From positions 3,534,001-3,598,000 of the forward strand of contig NZ_CP032698.1 of the NCBI RefSeq assembly GCF_003627815.1: a stretch of 64,000 nucleotides of DNA, written 5' to 3'. This stretch comes from Streptomyces hundungensis. GTDB lineage: Bacteria > Actinomycetota > Actinomycetes > Streptomycetales > Streptomycetaceae. The translations under genes and the position numbers were made by a program. The notes beneath the pieces were generated by a model, which did not search any database, was not told the DNA's origin, and saw nothing but the letters and a program-made list of their open reading frames with translations. This document shows, in pieces, positions 24,832 through 32,642 of this stretch (the first letter of the stretch is position 1; each line of letters opens with the position of its first letter).

Positions 24832-25680
24832 CTAGACGTAGTCCTCCAGGCGGGCCAGGGTGAAACCCTGCTCCTGTATGTGGCGGAGCATATTCGCCGT
24901 CATCTCCGTCATGGACGCCCCCTTGAGCTCCTTGGGCCCCCGGAAGTGCGCCAGGATGATGTCGCCGGGGTGCAGCTTCTTGTCACCGCGCTGGTACTGC
25001 ATGTTGGTTATCTGCATCGACTCGCGCCACAGCACCAGCGCCCGGACGTCGCAGGACTTGGCGGCCGCGCGCGTGTTCTCGTTCCAGTTGCCGTACGGGG
25101 GCCGGAAGAGGCCGGGCACCTTGCCGTACTGCGCGCCCAGCTTCTTCTGCTGGGTGCATATCTCGTTCTTCTGCGCGGCCTCGCCGAGAGTGCGCAGGTT
25201 CGGATGCGAGAGCGTGTGGTTCTCTATGGAGTTGCCGAGCTCCTGGAGCGGCTTGAAGTAGCCGTAGTCGCCGCGGATGATGTCGTCGGTCAGGAACATC
25301 GTGAAGGGGACCTTCAGGTCCTTCATCATGGCGACGAACTTGGGGTCCTTCTCGGCCCCGTCGTCGAACGTCACGAAGACGATCTTCTCCTTGGTGGGGA
25401 TGTCGCTCACCACCGGCACCTCGCCCGGCTTGCCCCGCACCGGCTTCTCGGCCGGCGGCGCGGGCGGCGCCGCGAAGGGCTTGAGCCCCCACTTGCGGTA
25501 CGCGGCCTCGACGTCCGCCGTGTCACCGCTCGGGGACGTCGAGGACGTACCGGCGGACGCCCCGGACGGGGTGGACGCGGACGGGGCGCTGCCCGAGCCA
25601 CCGCCGGACGAACAGCCCGTGACCATCAGCAGGCCGAAGAGAGCCGCGCCGATCGCTTTCTTGCGCACGAGCCAACCCAT
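24832..25680 (-). CDS. NodB-like polysaccharide deacetylase lipoprotein
   Basis: 282 residues. Lipoprotein signal MVTGC (Cys23), then a Ser/Gly/Ala-rich linker (about 24-55). Motifs: IVFVTFDDGAEKDPKF, IENHTLSHPNLRTL (metal His pair), LFRPPYGNWNENTRAAAKSCD and LHPGDIILAHFRG. Ends in RLEDYV. A paralog of the two lipoproteins at 17001-18798, with all catalytic motifs present. Probably deacetylates a cell-wall or extracellular polysaccharide on the outer membrane face. Isolated from its paralogs by the methyltransferase, membrane, VOC and helR genes. Confidence 0.9.
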   Translation of the reverse strand: MGWLVRKKAIGAALFGLLMVTGCSSGGGSGSAPSASTPSGASAGTSSTSPSGDTADVEAAYRKWGLKPFAAPPAPPAEKPVRGKPGEVPVVSDIPTKEKIVFVTFDDGAEKDPKFVAMMKDLKVPFTMFLTDDIIRGDYGYFKPLQELGNSIENHTLSHPNLRTLGEAAQKNEICTQQKKLGAQYGKVPGLFRPPYGNWNENTRAAAKSCDVRALVLWRESMQITNMQYQRGDKKLHPGDIILAHFRGPKELKGASMTEMTANMLRHIQEQGFTLARLEDYV

Positions 25681-25766
25681 GTCCCACTACCGCCCGTTTC
25701 CGTCAACATCTCTTCCTAGTTTGATGACGAAAACGGTCATGAGGTTGCCTGGAACGACTTGAACGA

Positions 25767-26030
25767 TCAGCCGCCCGTCCGGCCGAGCGACTCGAAGCGC
25801 CAGCGGTGCACCGGCCGGGCCACCAACTCCCCCTCGGGATCGGGGAGTTCGGGCAGCTCGGCATCGTAGGGCGCGTCCCACCAGGTGATGACGAGGACCC
25901 GGTCGCCGGGCGCGCGCAGGATCTCGCGGGCCAGGGGCGAACCGGCCACCGGGCGCTCCGACACCCAGGCGAGCAGCTCCTCGCCGCGCCCCTCGGCGGC
26001 CCGGGCCTCCCACATCAGCGCGACGGTCAT
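25767..26030 (-). CDS. Small conserved-looking protein coupled to tsaD
   Basis: 87 residues, starting [23 protein letters not shown]. Its ATG overlaps the tsaD stop (ATGA at 26027-26030), which argues that it is real and translationally coupled. The N-terminal pattern of a beta strand followed by an amphipathic helix, then [22 protein letters not shown], resembles small dimeric ferredoxin-like (antibiotic-monooxygenase-type) proteins, but no motif decides this. Function not assigned. Confidence 0.72.
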   Translation of the reverse strand: MTVALMWEARAAEGRGEELLAWVSERPVAGSPLAREILRAPGDRVLVITWWDAPYDAELPELPDPEGELVARPVHRWRFESLGRTGG

Positions 26031-27166
26031 GAGTACAGGTTCTTCTTGCTGACCTCGTGCACATGGTCGTGGTCGTGACCGTGGGCATGTCCGTGGCCGT
26101 GACCCTGGGCATGTCCGGACGCCTCGCCCGGTACGTGCGGCTCGGTCACCGGCAGCGAGGAGTCCGCCGAGAGTTCCAGGTCGGAGGCGGGCCGGTTCCT
26201 GGCCACCATCTCCGCGCCGAGGGCCGCGACCATCGCGCCGTTGTCGGTGCACAGGCCGGGCCGGGGCACCCGCAGCCGGATGCCGGCCCGCTCGCAGCGC
26301 TCCTGGGCGAGCGCGCGCAGCCGGGAGTTGGCGGCGACGCCGCCGCCGATCATCAGGTGGTCGACGCCCTCGTCCTTGCAGGCGCGTACGGCCTTGCGGG
26401 TCAGGACGTCCACCACGGCCTCCTGGAAGGACGCGGCCACATCGCGCACCGGCACCTCCTCGCCCGCCGTGCGCTTGGCCTCGATCCAGCGGGCCACGGC
26501 GGTCTTCAGACCGGAGAAGGAGAAGTCGTACGCCGGGTCGCGCGAACCGGTCAGGCCGCGCGGGAAGGCGATCGCGTTCGGGTCGCCCTCCTTGGCGAGG
26601 CGGTCGATGACCGGGCCGCCGGGGAAGCCGAGCTGGAGCACCCGGGCGATCTTGTCGAAGGCCTCGCCCGCCGCGTCGTCGATGGTGGCGCCCATGGGGC
26701 GGACGTCGGCGGTGATGTCGGGGGCGAGCAGCAGCGAGGAGTGGCCGCCGGAGACGAGCAGCGCCATCGTCGGCTCGGGCAGCGGCCCGTGCTCCAGCTG
26801 GTCGACGCAGATGTGCGAGGCGAGGTGGTTGACCCCGTACAGCGGCTTGTCCAGGGCGTACGCGTACGCCTTGGCTGCCGAGACGCCGACGAGCAGCGCG
26901 CCCGCGAGCCCGGGCCCTGCGGTGACCGCGATGCCGTCGAGGTCGCGCGCGGAGATCCCGGCGGTCTTCAGGGCGCGCTCGATGGTCGGCACCATCGCTT
27001 CGAGGTGGGCCCGGGAGGCGATCTCGGGGACCACGCCGCCGAACCGGGCGTGGGTGTCCACGCTGGAGGCCACGGCATCGGCGAGCAGCGTCGTTCCGCG
27101 CACGATGCCGACGCCGGTTTCGTCGCAGGAGGTCTCGATGCCCAGTACGAGCGGTTCGTCAGCCAT
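26027..27166 (-). CDS. tsaD: TsaD, tRNA N6-threonylcarbamoyladenosine transferase
   Basis: 379 residues. ASKHA-fold enzyme that transfers threonylcarbamoyl to A37 of ANN-decoding tRNAs. Visible motifs: [15 protein letters not shown], the metal-binding HLASH (His114, His118), [10 protein letters not shown] and the late CTDNGAMVA Asp. The core is followed by an unusual C-terminal tail (about 342-379) with ten histidines alternating with G, A and D. Its ATG overlaps the rimI stop (TGATG at 27164-27168) and its stop overlaps the next small gene, so tsaB-rimI-tsaD-small ORF form one coupled unit. Confidence 0.95.
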   Translation of the reverse strand: MADEPLVLGIETSCDETGVGIVRGTTLLADAVASSVDTHARFGGVVPEIASRAHLEAMVPTIERALKTAGISARDLDGIAVTAGPGLAGALLVGVSAAKAYAYALDKPLYGVNHLASHICVDQLEHGPLPEPTMALLVSGGHSSLLLAPDITADVRPMGATIDDAAGEAFDKIARVLQLGFPGGPVIDRLAKEGDPNAIAFPRGLTGSRDPAYDFSFSGLKTAVARWIEAKRTAGEEVPVRDVAASFQEAVVDVLTRKAVRACKDEGVDHLMIGGGVAANSRLRALAQERCERAGIRLRVPRPGLCTDNGAMVAALGAEMVARNRPASDLELSADSSLPVTEPHVPGEASGHAQGHGHGHAHGHDHDHVHEVSKKNLYS

Positions 27167-27792
27167 CAGTCAGTCTCTTCTGTTCCTTGGACGTATTCCT
27201 GGACGGTCAGTCGCATCACGAGCGCGTCGACGTTGCCCGGCTGGTAGTAGCCGCGCCGGAAGCCGATGGGCTCGAAGCCGAAGCGCTCGTACAGCTTCTG
27301 GGCCCGGGTGTTGTCCACGCGCACTTCGAGCAGGACCTCGTCGCACTCGAAGGCGGTGGCGTGCTTGAGGAGGTCGGTCAGCAGGCGGGCGCCGAGGCCG
27401 GTGCCCCACTGGTCGCGGGCGGCGGCGATGGTCTGGACGTCGGCGAGCTCACCGGCGGCGGCGAGCCCGGCGTAGCCGACGAGCCGCGCCCGGCCGTTCT
27501 CGAAGGACTCGGCCACCACATAGCGGCGGGTGGCGCCGGGCCCGCGCGCGTGGGCGAGCTCGGACCAGAACATCCCCGCCGACCAGGCGTCCTCGGGGAA
27601 CAGTTCGTGTTCGAGGTCGAGCACGGGCGCGATGTCCCACCAGCGCATCTCGCGCAACACGACCCCGGTCGCCGGGGTCCCGGCCGTCTCGGCCCCGGCC
27701 GTCTCGGCCCCGGTCGTCTCGGCCCCGGTCGTCTCGGCCCCGACCGCTTCGGCCCCGGCCGTTCCGGCGCCGGTCGCTTCGGCCCCGGTCAC
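27166..27792 (-). CDS. rimI: RimI, ribosomal protein S18 alanine N-acetyltransferase, with repeat-rich N-terminus
   Basis: 208 residues from the GTG at 27792, which overlaps the tsaB stop (GTGA). The GNAT domain begins at [34 protein letters not shown] (about 46) and includes the acetyl-CoA loop [18 protein letters not shown] and the [26 protein letters not shown] end typical of RimI. Residues 2-42 are a degenerate five-residue repeat ([10 protein letters not shown] type), absent from normal RimI of about 150-165 residues. A second possible start is the GTG at GVVLREM (about 27666), which would skip the repeat. Neighbouring tsaB and tsaD support the name. Confidence 0.88.
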   Translation of the reverse strand: MTGAEATGAGTAGAEAVGAETTGAETTGAETAGAETAGTPATGVVLREMRWWDIAPVLDLEHELFPEDAWSAGMFWSELAHARGPGATRRYVVAESFENGRARLVGYAGLAAAGELADVQTIAAARDQWGTGLGARLLTDLLKHATAFECDEVLLEVRVDNTRAQKLYERFGFEPIGFRRGYYQPGNVDALVMRLTVQEYVQGTEETD

Positions 27793-27800
27793 TTCGGGGT
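27681..27800. repeat. Eight 15-bp tandem repeats inside the rimI 5' end
   Basis: Units of CGGCCGTCTCGGCCC with variants (CGGTC, CGACCGCTTC, GTTCCGGCGC). The last unit covers the tsaB-rimI overlap. In-frame multiples of three keep rimI open. Confidence 0.9.
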
Positions 27801-28442
27801 GACCACCTTGTAGTTCTTGGGCACCTGCGCGTCCGGACGGCGCAGATACAGCGGCGTCGGCGGCAGGAACTCCGCGCCCGCGGCGAGCTTTTCGGCGGCC
27901 AGCGCCGCGAGCGCTCCGGCCGACTGGTGCTCGGGGTCGCGCGCGAGCGGGAAGGAGTCCGGGTAGAGCACGGCGCCCTGGCCGACGACGGGCAGGCCGC
28001 TCAGCTCGTCGGCGATGTCGGCGGGCCGGTCGACCGACGGCTCGCCGACGCGGGTGCGGAAGTCGTCGTAGCGGGCCCAGTAGACCTCCTTGCGGCGGGC
28101 GTCCGTGGCGACCACGAACGGCCCCTCGATGCCGGAGGCGTAGGCGAGTCCGTCCAGGGTGCACAGTCCGTGGACGGGCACGCCGAGCACCGAGCCGAAG
28201 GTGGCGGCGGTGACCAGGCCGACCCGGAGCCCGGTGTAGGGGCCGGGGCCGACGCCGACGACGAGGTCCGTCACGGCGGAGAGGTTCAGGCCCGCCTCGG
28301 CGAGCACCCGGTCGACGGCGGGCAGCAGCAACTCCCCGTGCCGGCGGGCGTCGACCTGACGGGACTCGGCGACGACGGAGGTGCCGTCGTGCAGGGCGAC
28401 GGTGACGGCGGGGGTGGCGGTATCAACGGCGAGCAAGAGCAC
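27789..28442 (-). CDS. tsaB: TsaB, tRNA t6A-synthesis partner protein
   Basis: 217 residues, starting LLLAVDTATPAVTVALHDGTSVVAESRQVDARRHGELLLPAVDRVL. The conserved VGVGPGPYTGLRVGLVTAATFG motif identifies TsaB/YeaZ. It forms the dimer core with TsaD and TsaE for threonylcarbamoyl transfer. First gene of the tsaB-rimI-tsaD coupled unit. The intergenic gap to the divergent secreted-protein gene at 28564 is 121 bp. Confidence 0.93.
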   Translation of the reverse strand: MLLLAVDTATPAVTVALHDGTSVVAESRQVDARRHGELLLPAVDRVLAEAGLNLSAVTDLVVGVGPGPYTGLRVGLVTAATFGSVLGVPVHGLCTLDGLAYASGIEGPFVVATDARRKEVYWARYDDFRTRVGEPSVDRPADIADELSGLPVVGQGAVLYPDSFPLARDPEHQSAGALAALAAEKLAAGAEFLPPTPLYLRRPDAQVPKNYKVVTPK

Positions 28443-28563
28443 GCGAACAGCCTACGACCAAGCCGGCGGGGGCACGGCGTCCAGCCCGAACCGTCACCTG
28501 CTGCTACCGTCAGCCGCAGGTATGACCGTAGACCTGCACGTACGTACGAAAGGGGAAGCCCAG

Positions 28564-29136
28564 GTGGCAAGGAGCAGCACGGGATTCGTGGCCGGGCTCA
28601 CCGCGGCCGCTCTCGCGGTGGTCGGCTTCCTCGCCTACCAGGCCTCGGCGAGCGCGCCGCCCGCCGCCGACCTCGCGGCCCCCGGCGCCGTCGCCGCCCC
28701 GTCGTCGAAGCCCTCGAACCTGCCGCCCGCGGGCTCGCCCGCCGACAAGCCGGACCTCACGGTGCCGGCCAACTCGGGCACCGGTGTCCGGGTCGTGTAC
28801 GCGCTGGGCGCGAAGCGGGTGTGGCTGGTGGGGGTGGCCAAGACGCCGAAGACCTTCGCCGTCGTGCCGTCCTCGATCAGCCCGAAGCCGGGCACGTACA
28901 CGGTGCTCTCGCGGACCGGCGGCAAGATCACCGGCTCGGACGGGGTGGCGGTCGACCACGTCGTGCGGTTCGCCAGCAACGAGAACGTGGCGATCGGTTT
29001 CAGCTCGGCGGTGGACGGCTCGATGACGAGCCCCAAGACGGCCAAGAAGACCGGCGGCATCCGTATGTCGCGCGCGGACGGCGACGCGATGTGGGCGTTC
29101 GCGACCCGTAACTCCAAGGTCGTCGTCGTCCCGTAG
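28564..29136 (+). CDS. Secreted or membrane-anchored protein of unknown function
   Basis: 190 residues from the GTG at 28564, which is preceded by AAAGGGGAAG about 8 nt upstream; an ATG at 28522 would add 14 residues. One N-terminal hydrophobic helix (GFVAGLTAAALAVVGFLAYQASA) serves as signal or anchor, then a Pro/Ala/Ser linker (about 30-65) and a beta-rich extracellular domain containing VVYALGAKRVWLVGVAKTPKTFAVVPSSISPKPGTYTVLSR. I do not recognise the family; the pattern resembles actinobacterial surface proteins without catalytic motifs. Confidence 0.78.
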   Translation: MARSSTGFVAGLTAAALAVVGFLAYQASASAPPAADLAAPGAVAAPSSKPSNLPPAGSPADKPDLTVPANSGTGVRVVYALGAKRVWLVGVAKTPKTFAVVPSSISPKPGTYTVLSRTGGKITGSDGVAVDHVVRFASNENVAIGFSSAVDGSMTSPKTAKKTGGIRMSRADGDAMWAFATRNSKVVVVP

Positions 29137-29184
29137 CCGTGGCGCGGGGGTGTCCGGCCGGGGGCCGACATCCACCCGAGAGGA

Positions 29185-29361
29185 CTACGCGGCGTCCTTG
29201 CGCGCGTCACCCTCGTCGGCGGTCGGGGCGCTCTCGCGCGGCGGCGTCGACACGGCGGTGGCCGCGGCGCACGAGGCGAGCAGATCGTGTATCGACACCC
29301 CGAGCGGCACCGGGACGCCCCGCGGGGCCTGTGGCTTCGCTTCGCGTTCCGGCACGGTCAT
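29185..29361 (-). CDS. Small 58-residue protein of unknown function
   Basis: MTVPEREAKPQAPRGVPVPLG..., ending in ADEGDARKDAA. The ATG at 29361 is preceded by a strong AGGAGG ribosome site 7 nt upstream, the main reason to believe it. Too short for the usual gene filters. No membrane segment; one central hydrophobic patch (SIHDLLASCAAATAV) and an acidic C-terminus. A perfect 18-bp dyad lies 32 bp upstream of the start and may control it. No function assigned. Confidence 0.6.
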   Translation of the reverse strand: MTVPEREAKPQAPRGVPVPLGVSIHDLLASCAAATAVSTPPRESAPTADEGDARKDAA

Positions 29362-29392
29362 GGCGGCCTCCTGAGGCTGCGGAAGAAGGCGC

Positions 29393-29410
29393 GGTTAGGT
29401 AGACCTAACC
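29393..29410. promoter_or_regulatory. Perfect 18-bp inverted repeat upstream of the 58-aa gene
   Basis: GGTTAGGT-ag-ACCTAACC. The half-sites resemble the TTAGGT/ACCTAA halves of DtxR/DmdR iron boxes, but the spacer is 2 bp instead of 7. Its position, 32 bp before a start codon, fits an operator. Confidence 0.65.
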
Positions 29411-29524
29411 AGGTCTCTGTCTCCATGTGACCACGCCTGGTGCGACCGGCGCAACATTTTGCCGACGTCTTGTCGGAACGTACGGCTCGCTCCAGCCGCA
29501 CCCGGGCGCGCCCTCGGAGTCCGC

Positions 29525-30034
29525 TCAGAGCCCCTCGACGCCCGCGCCGCTCCAGCGGGGCCCGATTCCGGTGACCGTCACGGTCCTGCGGTCGTCGTCG
29601 GTCTCGCCCACGACCCGGTCGATCAGTACCTGGAGCCGGTCGTCGGACAGCTCCTCGACCTTGCCCTCGCCCCACTCGACGACCACCACGGACTCGGGCA
29701 GCGACACGTCGAGGTCGAGGTCCTCCATCTCGTCGAGGCCCCCGCCGAGCCGGTACGCGTCCACGTGCACCAGGGCGGGACCGCCGACCAGCGAGGGGTG
29801 GACGCGGGCGATGACGAAGGTGGGGGACGTCACGGCGCCGCGCACACCGAGGCCCTCGCCGAGGCCACGGGTGAGGGTCGTCTTTCCGGCGCCGAGCTCC
29901 CCCGTGAGCATCACGAGGTCGCCGGGGCGGAGCAGTTTGGCGATGCGGCGGCCCAACTCCTGCATTTCAGAAGGGGAGTTGAGGGTCAGCCGGGTGCCGG
30001 CGTCAGCGGCCGGGCTGCTGTGCGGTGCTTCCAT
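29525..30034 (-). CDS. tsaE: TsaE, ATPase of tRNA t6A synthesis
   Basis: 169 residues from the ATG at 30034; a TTG three codons upstream is less likely. P-loop LTGELGAGKTTLTRGLGEGL (about 43-62), HVDAYRLGG, and SVVVVEWGEGK with the conserved WxE of the TsaE family. It drives turnover of the TsaB-TsaD complex. The 5' end overlaps the 3' end of the alpha/beta hydrolase gene by 32 nt on the same strand, so the two are probably co-transcribed from alr through tsaE. Confidence 0.94.
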   Translation of the reverse strand: MEAPHSSPAADAGTRLTLNSPSEMQELGRRIAKLLRPGDLVMLTGELGAGKTTLTRGLGEGLGVRGAVTSPTFVIARVHPSLVGGPALVHVDAYRLGGGLDEMEDLDLDVSLPESVVVVEWGEGKVEELSDDRLQVLIDRVVGETDDDRRTVTVTGIGPRWSGAGVEGL

Positions 30035-31238
30035 ACGTCCCAACGTTAGCGGCCTGCGGCACCGCCCCGACCCGGGCCAGGAGATCCGCGAGGCGATCGG
30101 TGACCGTCTCGGGGTGCTCCAGCATCACCAGGTGTCCGCCGTCCGGCACGATGACCAGTTCGGCGTCGGGCAGCAGATCGGCGATGGCCTCGCTGTGCGA
30201 GCTGGGCGTGACCAGGTCGCGGTCGCCGGCCAGGACCAGCACGGGGACCTCCGCGAAGATCGCGAGCGCCGTCGTCTTGTCGTGGTCGGAGAAGGCCGGG
30301 TAGAACTCCGCGACCACGTCGATCGGGGTGCTCTCGATCATCCGCTCGGCGAACCGGGCGATCGCCGGGTCGACGTCCTTGGAGGAGAACGAGTACCGCT
30401 TGATCATGCCCGCGAACAGGTCGGCCGTCGCCCGCCGCCCCCGCTCCACCAGCTCTGCCTGGGAGCCCAGCGCCTTCAGCACGCCCGGCAGCACCCGGCG
30501 CACCGCGTTGACCCCGGCCACCGGGAGCCCGTAGTTGACCTCGCCGAGCTTGCCCGACGACGTCCCCACGAAGGCGACGCCGACGACGCGGTCCCGGATG
30601 AGTTCCGGGTACTGGTCGGCCAGCGCCATGATCGTCATGCCGCCCATGGAGTGGCCGACGAGGACGAGCGGGCCCGTGGGCGCGGCCGCGTCGATGACCG
30701 TCTTCAGATCGCGGCCGAGCCGGTCGATGTCGACCGGGACGCCGTCGCGCTGGGACTTGCCGCGGTCCGAGCGGCCGTGGCTGCGCTGGTCCCAGTGCAC
30801 CGTGCGCAGCACTCCGCGCAGGGCCGCCCGCTGGAAGTGCCAGGAGTCCTGGTTGAGGCAGTAGCCGTGCGAGAACACCACCGTGACCGGGGCCGGGACC
30901 TTGCGCCCGAAGAGCCTGCGCTTGCGCGGACCGTTGGCGCCCGCCTCCGGCTCGACCTCGTCGCTCTCGTAGTACAGGACGGTCCCGTCGTCGGCGACCG
31001 CCTTGCCGGGCGTGCCCCGCAGCGCGCCGTACGGCCCGGACGCGTCCAGGGCCAGTCGCGCCTTCCTGCGCATCCCGCGCCCGACGGTCAGCCGCTCTAT
31101 GGCGACGCCCGCCGCCGCGCCCGCCGCGACCACGCCTATCGCTGCGCCCGCGATCGAGGCCAGGCGCCATGTGCCGACCGCCGCCTGGGCATCCTGGACC
31201 GCGGATACGACGGCGTCCCCCGTGCCGGTCTCGCTCAC
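30003..31238 (-). CDS. Alpha/beta hydrolase with N-terminal membrane anchor
   Basis: 411 residues. An N-terminal hydrophobic helix (LASIAGAAIGVVAAGAAAGVAIERL, about 27-50), then a hydrolase fold: oxyanion region VVFSHGYCLNQDSWHFQR, HWDQRSHGRSDRG, the nucleophile elbow GHSMGG (Ser about 202), the acid in LAGDRDLVTP and the catalytic His in VPDGGHLVMLEHP. An esterase or lipase-like enzyme of unknown substrate, probably at the inner membrane face. Conserved between alr and tsaE in streptomycetes as I remember it. Start at 31238 chosen as the first Met of the ORF. Confidence 0.87.
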   Translation of the reverse strand: MSETGTGDAVVSAVQDAQAAVGTWRLASIAGAAIGVVAAGAAAGVAIERLTVGRGMRRKARLALDASGPYGALRGTPGKAVADDGTVLYYESDEVEPEAGANGPRKRRLFGRKVPAPVTVVFSHGYCLNQDSWHFQRAALRGVLRTVHWDQRSHGRSDRGKSQRDGVPVDIDRLGRDLKTVIDAAAPTGPLVLVGHSMGGMTIMALADQYPELIRDRVVGVAFVGTSSGKLGEVNYGLPVAGVNAVRRVLPGVLKALGSQAELVERGRRATADLFAGMIKRYSFSSKDVDPAIARFAERMIESTPIDVVAEFYPAFSDHDKTTALAIFAEVPVLVLAGDRDLVTPSSHSEAIADLLPDAELVIVPDGGHLVMLEHPETVTDRLADLLARVGAVPQAANVGTYGSTAQQPGR

Positions 31239-31281
31239 CGTGCCCCTCCGCTCCTGCTCGTCGCCGTCTGCTGTCCGTCTC

Positions 31282-31370
31282 TTCTTGCTGGTCTTCTTCT
31301 CGTGCTCGTCTTCTTCTCGTGCTGGTCGTCTCTTACGCGTCGTCTCTTACGCGCCGTTACTTACGCGACG
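31282..31370. repeat. Short imperfect repeats between alr and the hydrolase gene
   Basis: Pyrimidine-rich: TCTTCTTCTCGTGCTCG/GGTC twice, then CGTCTCTTACGCG twice with a third degenerate CGTTACTTACGCG. Occupies most of the 136-bp gap. No gene. Confidence 0.8.
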
Positions 31371-31374
31371 TCAC

Positions 31375-32529
31375 CTACGCTGCGCCGGAACGCTCGTTGA
31401 CATGGACGCGGGGTACCCGCGCACCGATGCGCGTCACGATCTCGTACGCGATGGTGTCGGCCGCCCGCGCCCAGTCCTCGGCCGTCGGCTCCCCCGCGTC
31501 ACCCGGACCGAACAGCACGGCCCGGGCGCCCGGCTCGACCGTGTCCCCCTCAAGGTCGACCACGAACTGATCCATGGCAATGCGGCCCGCCGCGGTACGC
31601 ACTTTCCCGCCCACCAGAACCGGGCCGCGCCCCGAGGCGTGCCGCGGGATGCCGTCGGCGTAACCGAGCGGCACCAGGCCGAGGGTGGTCTCGTGCTCGG
31701 TGACGTAGTGATGCCCGTAACTGACGCCGTGGCCCGCCGGGACCTGCTTGCTCAGCGCGACCGAGGCGGAGAGCGTCATGACGGGCCGCAGGCCGAGCTC
31801 GCGGGCGGTGCCCAGCTCGGGCGCCGGGGAGATGCCGTACATCGCGATGCCGGTGCGCACGAGGTCGTAGTGCGACTCGGGGAGGGTCAAGGTGGCCGGG
31901 GAGTTCGCGATGTGCCGCACCTCGGGGGTGACGCCCGCCTTCTCGGCGAAGCCGAGCATCTCCTCGAACACCGAGAGCTGGGCGGCGATCGAGGGGTGGC
32001 CCGGCTCGTCGGCGCAGGCCAGGTGCGACCACAGGCCGGTGACGGTCACCTCGGGGGCGGCGAGCGCGGCGTGCACCAGTTCCGGCCAGTCGGCGGGCTG
32101 GCAGCCGTTGCGGCCGAGGCCGGTGTCGGCCTTGAGCTGGATCCTGGCCGTGCGTCCCGCGGCGCGGGCCGCCTCGGTGACCTCCCGCAGCGCCCACATC
32201 CCGCTCACCGAGACGTCGATGTCCGCCTCGATCGCCTCGCGCCAGGGGCCGCCGGGCGTCCACAGCCAGCACATCATGGGGCCCTCGATGCCGGCCGCGC
32301 GCAGGGCGAGCGCCTCGTCGGGGGTGGCGGTGCCGATCCAGGCGGCGCCCGCCTGCCGCGCCGCCCGCGCGCACGGCACGGCGCCGTGCCCGTACGCGTC
32401 CGCCTTCACCACGGCCATGAGCTGCGCGCCGGACGAACGGGCGCGCAGCGTACGCACGTTGGCACGCAGCGCGCCGAGGTCGATCTCGGCGCGGGCGCGC
32501 ACGGCGGGGTTCTGAGTCATCGCGGTCAT
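31375..32529 (-). CDS. alr: Alanine racemase
   Basis: 384 residues. Fold-type III PLP enzyme making D-alanine for peptidoglycan. It has the PLP lysine in MAVVKADAYGHGA (Lys42), the TGLGRNGC segment, the HIANSPA-type metal/PLP region and the second catalytic Tyr near HGVSYGHHYVTEHETTLGLVPLGYADGIPR. Start at 32529 (ATGACCGCGATG); a second ATG three codons later is possible. Upstream lies the L,D-transpeptidase gene on the same strand, 113 bp away. Confidence 0.96.
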   Translation of the reverse strand: MTAMTQNPAVRARAEIDLGALRANVRTLRARSSGAQLMAVVKADAYGHGAVPCARAARQAGAAWIGTATPDEALALRAAGIEGPMMCWLWTPGGPWREAIEADIDVSVSGMWALREVTEAARAAGRTARIQLKADTGLGRNGCQPADWPELVHAALAAPEVTVTGLWSHLACADEPGHPSIAAQLSVFEEMLGFAEKAGVTPEVRHIANSPATLTLPESHYDLVRTGIAMYGISPAPELGTARELGLRPVMTLSASVALSKQVPAGHGVSYGHHYVTEHETTLGLVPLGYADGIPRHASGRGPVLVGGKVRTAAGRIAMDQFVVDLEGDTVEPGARAVLFGPGDAGEPTAEDWARAADTIAYEIVTRIGARVPRVHVNERSGAA

Positions 32530-32642
32530 CGCGCCCAGTCTCTCAGAGCCCACGGGCACCCGGATTGTGCCGCGGACCACACCGCCGGGGCGGGCCCGTG
32601 GGCGGGTCCGACGGCGGGACGTGGGCGGGACCGTGGGTGGGC

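Noticed and set aside
29393..29410. Canonical DtxR/DmdR iron box
   Set aside because: The half-sites match but the spacer is 2 bp instead of 7, so it is kept only as an unassigned dyad.
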